A DNA stretch of 6,280 nucleotides, from contig DAHVAB010000157.1 in NCBI GenBank assembly GCA_027314825.1, positions 1 to 6,280 on the forward strand, written 5' to 3'. Source of the stretch: Solirubrobacterales bacterium (GTDB taxonomy: Bacteria; Actinomycetota; Thermoleophilia; Solirubrobacterales; Solirubrobacteraceae). Made by a program: the position numbers and the translations under genes. Below, one piece after another: positions 1-4,428 of the stretch; position 1 is the first letter of the stretch, and each line of letters starts with the position of its first letter. The notes beneath the pieces are model-generated. The model was given only the letters and a program-made list of their open reading frames with translations, did not search any database and was not told the DNA's origin.

Positions 1-375
1 GCCCATCTGCCGGCCGGCCCGGTCCGCACCGCCGGCCGGCGGGTCGTCCATGAGGTGCACCGTGTCGGCGATGATGCTCACGCTCTGCGTCCGGCGCCCG
101 TCCCGCCCCTGCCATTCGCTCCAGTTCAGGCGCCCGTCGACCGCGATCCCGCTGCCCTTGGCGGTGAGCCGGGCGACCTCTTCGCCCTCCTCGTCGAAGA
201 TCGCAACGTCGAAGTAGTTGGGCGTCGACCGCCACCGCCCGCTCGCGCGGTCCCTGCGCCGCGACGGGCAGGCGATCCTGATCCGGCATACGGTGATTTT
301 CGAATCGGAGCGCTGCAGCTGCGGATCCCGGGTCAGGTATCCGCTCACGATCACCCTGTTCATGAACAAGCGCAC
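1..375 (-). CDS. ssb: Single-stranded DNA-binding protein, 5' part (C-terminus off the left edge)
   Basis: Binds single-stranded DNA in replication, recombination and repair. The 125 visible residues form one OB-fold: an N-terminal strand MNRVIVSGYLTRDPQL (residues 5-20), matching the family's 'N-x-V-x-L-x-G-x-L-T-x-D-P-E' start. They continue with a basic loop (about 37-50), the NYFDVAIF strand (53-60), AKGSGIAVDGRLNWSEW (72-88, the family 'KG..V.V.GRL....W') and SVSIIADTVHLM (98-109, the family 'IvAd.v.fl'). The acidic C-terminal tip that recruits partner proteins would lie outside the window. I chose GTG at 375-373 because AAAGGAAG lies 7 nt upstream; an internal ATG at 363-361 gives the shorter start MNRV. 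Upstream is a long non-coding spacer, so this copy does not follow rpsF directly as many ssb genes do. It may be a secondary SSB. The family call is firm; the start is moderately sure. Confidence 0.9.
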   Translation of the reverse strand, partial: MRLFMNRVIVSGYLTRDPQLQRSDSKITVCRIRIACPSRRRDRASGRWRSTPNYFDVAIFDEEGEEVARLTAKGSGIAVDGRLNWSEWQGRDGRRTQSVSIIADTVHLMDDPPAGGADRAGRQMG

Positions 376-382
376 GGGCGTG

Positions 383-390
383 CTTCCTTT
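383..390 (-). promoter_or_regulatory. Shine-Dalgarno of ssb
   Basis: On the minus strand this reads AAAGGAAG, 7 nt before GTG 375-373 and 19 nt before the alternative ATG 363-361. The spacing favours the GTG as the true start. Confidence 0.55.
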
Positions 391-406
391 CGGTCGGTCG
401 GTCGGT
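391..406. repeat. CGGT x4 tetranucleotide microsatellite in the ssb leader
   Basis: Four perfect CGGT units abut the ssb Shine-Dalgarno sequence (383-390) on its upstream side, so slippage would alter the 5' untranslated region rather than the protein. On the ssb strand it reads ACCG repeated. Confidence 0.8.
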
Positions 407-472
407 GCAAGCGGGGCATCCGCGACAGGCCGCCGATCGCGCCGCGCGAAGCCCCATTGCCGATCCGACCGC

Positions 473-598
473 CGCGCGCCGGCGGGACAAGCCGTCCGCC
501 TCGTGCCGGCGGGGTGAGCCGTTTGCCGCGGGCCGGGGGGCGGGCCGTCCACCGCGGGCCGGCGGGGCGAGCCGTCCACCGCGCGCCGCCGCCGCGCC
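473..598. repeat. 27-bp imperfect tandem repeat (minisatellite) in the ssb/M23 intergenic region
   Basis: Units at 473-499, 500-526, 527-552 (26 bp) and 553-579 share the pattern cgcg-gccggcgggg-gagccgtccac, followed by a degraded partial unit from 580. The last two full units are closest to each other. Forward frames through it are open only because the unit is about 27 bp and stop-poor; the predicted peptide (Pro/Arg/Ala/Gly) resembles no family and I do not call a gene. The array ends about 45 bp before the riboswitch. Bases 407-472 and 599-643 hold no feature I can support, apart from a weak TAnnnT box at 636-641. Confidence 0.75.
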
Positions 599-643
599 TC
601 GTTCTCCTGCTCCTGCAATCCGCCGCCCGGTTCGCTAGGGTTC

Positions 644-764
644 TGGCCGCCTAATTCCGGGCCGTGCCCGGGAGCGGGGGACCCTATCTGTCCTTTGGGG
701 CGAGTTCCGCGGTGATCCGCGGGAGGCGAGTACTCGCCAGCCCGTCAGCTAACTCCGCCGGCCG
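644..764 (+). ncRNA. Cyclic di-AMP riboswitch (ydaO/yuaA class)
   Basis: The 3' core CCCGTCAGCTAACTCCG (741-757) closely matches the hallmark of ydaO aptamers (CCGACAGCUAACUCCGG in the crystallised Thermoanaerobacter RNA, recalled from memory). The other conserved blocks occur in order: TAATTCCG (652-659), a perfect hairpin CCGGGC-CGT-GCCCGG (657-671), GGGGGACCC (676-684), TTTGGGGCGA (694-703), hairpin CCGCGG-TGAT-CCGCGG (707-722) and the 14-bp palindrome GGCGAGTACTCGCC (725-738). Closing stem P1 pairs GGCCG (645-649) with CGGCC (759-763). The class binds c-di-AMP and usually turns genes off at high ligand; in actinobacteria it commonly precedes cell-wall hydrolases, as here. P1 closes 6 nt before the Shine-Dalgarno region (771-778) of the next gene, and no poly-T terminator is visible, so control of translation initiation or Rho-dependent termination is more likely than an intrinsic terminator. 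Edges are approximate. Confidence 0.87.
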
Positions 765-778
765 AGACGAAGAGGGAG

Positions 779-1684
779 ATGTCGAAGGTGAGCCGCCGCC
801 GAGCGCTCGGACTGGCAGACGTGCTGATCTGGCTGGCAGCGATCGTGGTCGCCTGTGCGGCCGGCGCCCCGAGTGCGCTCGCGGCCACCGGCGGCGGCAC
901 CGCGGCTCCTGTGCCTCTCAGCACGCCGGCGGCCCCCGCGCCGGCCCCCGTGCCGGTTTCCGCCCCGGGCGTCGAGCCGGCCTCCCCCGCCGGCGGGCAG
1001 GCCGGCGCATCCGGCGGCGCCCTCGCCTCCACGCTCGTGGAATCTGGCGATCTCTCGCCGAGCAGCCCCTATCCGCTGAGCAACAGCGGCTGGGTCTTTC
1101 CGCTCTATCCGCTGGCCAGCGTGGCGTCGAGAAGCTGGTGGTCGCTCGACCAGGGCGTCGATCTGGGTGGAAGCGCCGACCAGTGCGGGCAGCATCTGCA
1201 GGAGCTGGCGGTCGCGAGCGGCACGGTCGTGCATGAGGGCCTGGCCGGGTTTGGAAAGTGGGCGCCGGTGCTGCTCCTGGAAAGCGGCCCGGACGCCGGC
1301 CGGTATGTCTATTACGGCCACGCCCGGCCCGACCTCGTGGCGGTGGGTACGCATGTGAGCGCCGGCGAGCCGATCGCGGACGTGGGGTGCGGAAGCGTGG
1401 GGATATCCTCGGCGCCCCATCTGGAGATAGGGATGCTGCCGGCGGGGGCGAGCAATCCCGAGGACCTGCCGGCGGTCGGTCAGACCTCGGGGGAAACCGA
1501 CTGGCACCTGCTCTCCGCCTACCATGCCGCTCTCGCCGCCTCGCCCGCGGTGCAGGCCGCGCTGAAGCGGACAGATGGCGTGCGCCACCGCACTCGCGCC
1601 CTGCGCCGGCGCCGGCACGGGCATCGAGGCCATCGCCGGGGGCATGGGGCCGCCCGCCCGGCGCTCCGGCACCGGGCGCACTAG
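779..1684 (+). CDS. Secreted M23/LytM-like cell-wall protein, probably catalytically altered
   Basis: This is a 301-residue envelope protein. It has a basic n-region with an SRRR run (5-8), a hydrophobic segment (about 12-30) and then either a lipobox-like VVAC (23-26) or a signal-peptidase I site ALA-A (33-36). A Pro/Ala linker spans about 36-86. The LytM-like domain runs about 95-225 and shows W120-W121, DQGVDLGG (124-131), GTVVHEG (148-154), YVYYGH (176-181), GTHVSAGEPIADVG (190-203) and SAPHLEIG (211-218). In active M23 enzymes the metal ligands come from HxxxD and HxH. Here the first His is D124, D128 and H214 are kept, and the last His is E216, so a normal zinc hydrolase is doubtful; a binding or regulatory role is possible. 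The C-terminus (263-301) is very rich in Arg and His. ATG 779 abuts AGAGGGAG (771-778); GTG 788 is an alternative start. It sits directly under a c-di-AMP riboswitch. Confidence 0.85.
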   Translation: MSKVSRRRALGLADVLIWLAAIVVACAAGAPSALAATGGGTAAPVPLSTPAAPAPAPVPVSAPGVEPASPAGGQAGASGGALASTLVESGDLSPSSPYPLSNSGWVFPLYPLASVASRSWWSLDQGVDLGGSADQCGQHLQELAVASGTVVHEGLAGFGKWAPVLLLESGPDAGRYVYYGHARPDLVAVGTHVSAGEPIADVGCGSVGISSAPHLEIGMLPAGASNPEDLPAVGQTSGETDWHLLSAYHAALAASPAVQAALKRTDGVRHRTRALRRRRHGHRGHRRGHGAARPALRHRAH

Positions 1685-1687
1685 CCT
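1682..1687 (+). promoter_or_regulatory. Candidate -10 box for leaderless expression of the ABC ATPase gene
   Basis: TAGCCT fits the actinobacterial TAnnnT -10 pattern and ends 7 nt before GTG 1695, the spacing expected if transcription starts at the start codon. The box includes the TAG stop of the preceding gene. No -35 element and no Shine-Dalgarno are evident. Confidence 0.4.
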
Positions 1688-1694
1688 CCCACGG

Positions 1695-2939
1695 GTGAGC
1701 GAGCCGCCCGCCGCCCTGTCCCATGAGCCTGGCTCGCCTAGCGCCGGAGGGCCGTCTGCCGGAGGGCGGTCTGCCGGAGGGCCGTCTGCCGGAGGGCCGC
1801 CTGCCGGAGGGCCGTCTGCCGGGCTGTCGTCCGCTGGGCGGCTGTCCGCCGGCGGGCCGGCCGCCGCAGGGCCGGCGGTGGAGGTCGCCGGGCTGGTCAA
1901 GCGCTATCCGAAGGCGCCCGTCAATGCGGTGGACGGGATCTCCTTCACCGTGGCGGCGGGCGAGGTCTTCGGCCTGCTCGGGCCGAACGGGGCCGGCAAG
2001 ACGACGACGGTCGGGATGCTCACGACGAGGGTGCGCCCCACCGCCGGTGACGCCCGCGTCGGCGGTGTGGATGTGTTCGCGGACCCGGTCGGCGCGCGGG
2101 CGCGGCTCGCGGTCGTGCCGCAGCGCTCGAACCTCGACCGCTCGCTCTCGATACGCAACAACCTGATCTTCCACGCCGCGTATCACGGGGTGGCCAGGGC
2201 TCAGGCGGCCGCGCGGGCCGACCGCCTGCTCTCGCAGTTCGGCCTCAGCGAGCGGGGTGATGTCAAGCCGGACATGTTCTCCGGTGGCCAGTCGCAGCGG
2301 GTGATGATCGCCCGCGCGCTCATGCACCGCCCGCAGGTGCTGTTCCTGGATGAGCCGAGCACGGGCCTCGACCCGGCGGCGCGGCTGTTCGTGTGGGATC
2401 GGCTGCGCGAGCTCACGGCGCAGGGGGTGACCCTGATCCTGACCACGCACGACATGCACGAGGCGGCCGAGCTCGCCGATCGGGTCGCGATCATGGATCA
2501 CGGCAGGGTGCTGGCGCTCGACACCCCAGCCGGGCTGATGAGCGCGCTGCCGGGCAGCAGCACGCTGGAGCTGAGCGCGCGGGCGCAGGAGCGAGATGGC
2601 GACGGCGCGGAGACGCGCAGGGCCGCTCCCATCCGCGATGGCGACGGCGCGGAGACGAGCACGGCCGCCACGCCGGGCGCCGGCCCGCCCGCCCGCCGCG
2701 CTCTGCTGGCGGCGCTCGGCGCCCTGCCAGGGGTGGAGCGGGTGGAGCCGATCGAGCCGCCGGGCGCGGAGGGGGAGGGTGTGCGTGTCCGGGTGTATGT
2801 GGAGGGGCAGGCGCCGCGGCTGATCGCCCCGGCCGTCGCCCTACTGGCCGAGCACAGGATGACGCTCACCGGCGTGGAGATCGGCAAGCCGACGCTGGAG
2901 GACGTGTTCATACACCTGACCGGCAGGACGCTGCGATGA
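1695..2939 (+). CDS. ABC transporter ATP-binding protein, DrrA type, with pentapeptide-repeat N-terminus
   Basis: ATP-hydrolysing subunit of an ABC-2 type exporter, acting with the permease encoded next. From GTG 1695 it is 414 residues. Motifs are complete: Walker A GPNGAGKTT (96-104), Q-loop VVPQ (140-143), signature FSGGQSQRV (195-203), Walker B VLFLDEP (215-221), D-loop GLDP (224-227) and H-loop H252. The end, about 365-414, matches the DUF4162 tail of DrrA proteins, closing with PTLEDVFIHLTGR. Two additions are unusual: residues 14-61 are (SAGGP)-like pentapeptides from a 15-bp repeat, and residues about 300-321 contain RDGDGAET twice. DrrA-type ATPases are usually near 310-330 residues, so about 60 N-terminal residues are extra. 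GTG 1878 (AGGG 6 nt upstream) would start exactly at the ATPase domain (MEVAGLVKRY) and is the main alternative start; TAGCCT before GTG 1695 favours the longer form. The gene ends overlapping the permease ATG. The substrate cannot be read; drug, antibiotic or lipid export are the family norm. Confidence 0.92.
   Translation: MSEPPAALSHEPGSPSAGGPSAGGRSAGGPSAGGPPAGGPSAGLSSAGRLSAGGPAAAGPAVEVAGLVKRYPKAPVNAVDGISFTVAAGEVFGLLGPNGAGKTTTVGMLTTRVRPTAGDARVGGVDVFADPVGARARLAVVPQRSNLDRSLSIRNNLIFHAAYHGVARAQAAARADRLLSQFGLSERGDVKPDMFSGGQSQRVMIARALMHRPQVLFLDEPSTGLDPAARLFVWDRLRELTAQGVTLILTTHDMHEAAELADRVAIMDHGRVLALDTPAGLMSALPGSSTLELSARAQERDGDGAETRRAAPIRDGDGAETSTAATPGAGPPARRALLAALGALPGVERVEPIEPPGAEGEGVRVRVYVEGQAPRLIAPAVALLAEHRMTLTGVEIGKPTLEDVFIHLTGRTLR
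1743..1877. repeat. 15-bp tandem repeat coding SAGGP pentapeptides
   Basis: Nine consecutive 15-bp units start at 1743, with consensus GCCGGAGGGCCGTCT. Units 1 to 5 (1743-1817) are nearly identical; units 6 to 9 (1818-1877) have drifted. In the ABC reading frame each unit is A-G-G-P-S. The Ala-Gly pair is kept in units 1 to 8 although codons vary (GCC/GCT, GGA/GGG/GGC), which mildly supports translation. The array ends exactly at GTG 1878. Confidence 0.88.
2595..2657. repeat. 21-bp direct repeat, 42-bp period, inside the ABC ATPase gene
   Basis: Bases 2595-2615 and 2637-2657 are identical over 21 bp. The 42-bp period is 14 codons, so the reading frame is preserved and RDGDGAET appears twice (residues 300-307 and 314-321). 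It lies in the linker between the ATPase core and the C-terminal DUF4162-like region. Confidence 0.88.
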
Positions 2940-3754
2940 GCGCGGCGGCCACGACCGGCTCGGTCGCGGATGCCGGCGTGCGCGGCGGGCAGACGCGCGC
3001 GTTCCTCGCGGTGCTGAGACGCGACCTGTTCGTGACGTGGTCGGAGCTGCCGGTCTTCCTGGCGCAGGTCGTGCTGCAGCCCCTGTTTCTGCTGTTCGTG
3101 TTCGGAAAGGTGCTCGGCAGCCTCGGCTACACCCAGAATAACTACGCGCAGCTGCTCTTCCCCGGCCTGCTCGCGCTGACGGCGGTCATCACCGGCATGC
3201 AGACGCTCGCCTTCCCGCTGGTCGTCGAGTTCGGCTGGACCAAGGAGGTGGAGGACCGGCTGCTGGCGCCGATGGCGACAGGGCTCGTGGCGGCGGAGAA
3301 GGTTCTCTTCGCGACGCTGCGGGCGATGGTCGCGACCACGATCATGATCCCGGTCGGCATCCTCGTGCTCGGATCGATCCCATGGCGCTGGGAAGGGGTG
3401 CCGCTGCTGGTGCTCGTGCTCGTGCTTGGCAGCCTGCTCGGGGCGGGGCTCGGCCTGCTGATGGGCACGCTGGTGGCCCCGAACCGGATCAACATCGTCT
3501 TCTCGCTGGTGTTCACGCCGCTGCTGTTCACCGGCTGCAGCCAGTACCCGTGGCCCTCGCTCTCCAGGCTGCCGTGGTTTCAATATGTGACGGCCGCCAA
3601 CCCGATGACCTATGTGAGCGAGTCGATGCGCGCGGCGCTCGTGCCGAGCGTGCCCCACATCGCGCCGTGGATCTGCCTGATCGTGCTGGCCGGGTCCCTG
3701 ATCGTGCTGATGGCGATCGGGGTACGAGGGTTCTACCGGCGCGCGATCGATTGA
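2936..3754 (+). CDS. ABC-2 type transporter permease, DrrB type
   Basis: Membrane subunit of the exporter whose ATPase is encoded upstream; 272 residues, the usual size for DrrB-like permeases. Six hydrophobic stretches are visible at about 39-57, 73-99, 124-146, 155-180, 186-202 and 244-264. Family signatures present are LLFPGLLALTAV (73-84), the cytoplasmic coupling region FGWTKEVEDRLLAPM (99-113), FTPLLFTGCSQYPW (193-206) and NPMTYVSESMRAAL (222-235). ATG 2936 overlaps the ATPase TGA (2937-2939) as ATGA and has AGGA (2925-2928) 7 nt upstream, giving tight translational coupling. The N-terminal 20 residues are a soluble, poorly conserved extension. The final codons, R264-GFYRRAID, belong to the first unit of a 38-bp tandem duplication that continues past the stop. 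Confidence 0.93.
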   Translation: MSAAATTGSVADAGVRGGQTRAFLAVLRRDLFVTWSELPVFLAQVVLQPLFLLFVFGKVLGSLGYTQNNYAQLLFPGLLALTAVITGMQTLAFPLVVEFGWTKEVEDRLLAPMATGLVAAEKVLFATLRAMVATTIMIPVGILVLGSIPWRWEGVPLLVLVLVLGSLLGAGLGLLMGTLVAPNRINIVFSLVFTPLLFTGCSQYPWPSLSRLPWFQYVTAANPMTYVSESMRAALVPSVPHIAPWICLIVLAGSLIVLMAIGVRGFYRRAID

Positions 3755-3838
3755 TCGCGGAGCGAGGGTTCTACCGTCGCGCGATCGACTGACCGCGGAG
3801 CGAGGGTTCTGCCGGCGCGTGATCGACTGATCGGGGAG
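3725..3838. repeat. 38-bp tandem triplication of the permease gene 3' end
   Basis: Units are 3725-3762, 3763-3800 and 3801-3838, each 38 bp and starting CGAGGGTTCT. Unit 1 is the end of the permease gene including its TGA (3752-3754). Units 2 and 3 repeat the same tail (RGFYRRAID-stop and RGFCRRVID-stop) with TGA at 3790-3792 and 3828-3830. Because 38 is not a multiple of three, the three stops fall in the three different forward frames. Confidence 0.88.
3742..3759 (+). other. Small hairpin across the permease stop codon
   Basis: CGCGATC (3742-3748), loop GATT, GATCGCG (3753-3759) make a perfect 7-bp stem overlapping the TGA at 3752-3754. The equivalent stems in repeat units 2 and 3 carry one and two mismatches. 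There is no T-tract, so I do not call it a terminator. Confidence 0.4.
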
Positions 3839-3843
3839 CGTTC

Positions 3844-3861
3844 GAGCGGCCGCGGCCGCTC
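3844..3861. terminator. 18-bp perfect palindrome between convergent genes, possible bidirectional terminator
   Basis: GAGCGGCCGCGGCCGCTC is a perfect palindrome that can fold into a 7-bp GC stem with a 4-nt loop on either strand. It lies between the ends of the convergent permease (3754) and helical-protein (3860) genes, and its last two bases are part of the latter's stop codon. No U-tract follows on either strand, so intrinsic termination would be atypical. Confidence 0.4.
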
Positions 3862-4318
3862 AGCGTCCGATGCTGCGCAGGATCTCCCGGCCGTGCGGGC
3901 GGATCTCGCCGAGCAGGGTGCGCACCGCCGCGATCCCGTCCCGCAGCTGGGCGTCGCCGACCTCGACCGGCAGCATCGAGTCTTGCAGCTCGGCGAGGGT
4001 CGCCTCAGCTCTGGCGGCGGCGTCGATCGCCTCCTGCAGAAACCCCTTCGCGCCATGGGAAGGGGCGCCGCGGCCGCCCTGCTCGAACTCTGTGGCCTCC
4101 AGCCCGCTCTGCGCGGCGAAGTCGGCGTGTAGGCGTCGCGCCTGTCCGTATGCCCGCTGCAGCGGCATGAACAGCTCCGCTTCCAGGCGCTCGGCGAGAT
4201 TCTCGTCGAGCAGCTCGTGAGCCTCGCCGGCGGCGGCCAGGGCGGCGCCGATCTGCTCGCAGGCGCCGGACAGGGAGTGCAGCACGGTGCGCCGCGCCTC
4301 ATCAGCGGTGTAGGGCAT
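3860..4318 (-). CDS. Hypothetical all-helical protein, 152 residues
   Basis: I do not recognise the family. The 152-residue protein is soluble and predicted almost wholly helical: heptad-like helices at about 5-33, 36-70, 90-115 and 124-150, with a short Gly-rich break GGRGAPSHGAKG (81-92). There is no signal peptide, no membrane segment, a single Cys (C19), and many acidic and Ala residues. A four-helix bundle is a reasonable guess. Coding is supported by a clean open frame with typical GC3 use and convergent placement. No Shine-Dalgarno precedes ATG 4318; instead TAACCT sits 7 nt upstream, so the mRNA may be leaderless. It lies 97 bp downstream of the YeiH-type gene on the same strand and could be partly co-transcribed, but nothing ties the two functions. 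Confidence 0.75.
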   Translation of the reverse strand: MPYTADEARRTVLHSLSGACEQIGAALAAAGEAHELLDENLAERLEAELFMPLQRAYGQARRLHADFAAQSGLEATEFEQGGRGAPSHGAKGFLQEAIDAAARAEATLAELQDSMLPVEVGDAQLRDGIAAVRTLLGEIRPHGREILRSIGR

Positions 4319-4325
4319 GGCCCGC

Positions 4326-4331
4326 AGGTTA
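4326..4331 (-). promoter_or_regulatory. Candidate -10 box for leaderless expression of the helical protein gene
   Basis: On the minus strand it reads TAACCT, fitting TAnnnT, and it ends 7 nt before ATG 4318. This is the same spacing as the box before the ABC ATPase gene. No -35 is recognisable. Confidence 0.4.
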
Positions 4332-4378
4332 GTCGGTCGGAGCCCGCGGCTTGGTCGCCCTCCCGCCGAGGCCTCTCA

Positions 4379-4428
4379 GGCGCCACCTCCTCAGGTGCCG
4401 CCGGGCGCCACCTCCTCAGATGCCGCCG
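4379..4428. repeat. 25-bp tandem duplication over the 3' end of the YeiH-type gene
   Basis: Copies 4379-4403 and 4404-4428 differ at one base (4395 versus 4420). The right copy contains the gene's real TGA (4418-4416, minus strand); the left copy repeats that TGA (4393-4391) beyond the gene, in another frame. On the minus strand each copy also carries GAGGAGGT just after the stop, which looks like a Shine-Dalgarno but has no start codon at a useful distance. Confidence 0.85.

Noticed and set aside
473..598. CRISPR array
   Set aside because: Units are directly adjacent with no unique spacers and are imperfect, so this is a plain minisatellite.
636..641. TAGGGT as -10 box of the riboswitch/M23 gene
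   Set aside because: A start 6-7 nt downstream would fall inside the 5' strand of riboswitch stem P1 (645-649), and no -35 is visible. The real promoter may be farther upstream.
55..654. 199-residue forward open frame across ssb and the 27-bp repeat
   Set aside because: It is antisense to the well-supported ssb gene and then runs through the minisatellite; composition is Pro/Arg/Ala low-complexity and it overlaps the riboswitch start.
725..738. GGCGAGTACTCGCC palindrome as a protein operator
   Set aside because: It fits one of the internal hairpins of the c-di-AMP riboswitch, which explains the symmetry.
749..2501. Long minus-strand open frames (383 and 527 residues) opposite the M23-like and ABC genes
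   Set aside because: They are shadows of GC-rich coding DNA. Their translations are Arg/Pro/His-rich without motifs, whereas the plus strand shows complete LytM and ABC motifs.
2498..3658. 386-residue minus-strand open frame opposite the ABC ATPase and permease
   Set aside because: It is His/Arg/Glu-rich and repeat-like with no family features; the plus-strand permease has membrane helices and ABC-2 signatures.
4382..4417. GAGGAGGT motifs (minus strand) as ribosome sites for a missed small gene
   Set aside because: No ATG, GTG or TTG at useful spacing opens a frame of any length; they are part of the 25-bp duplication.
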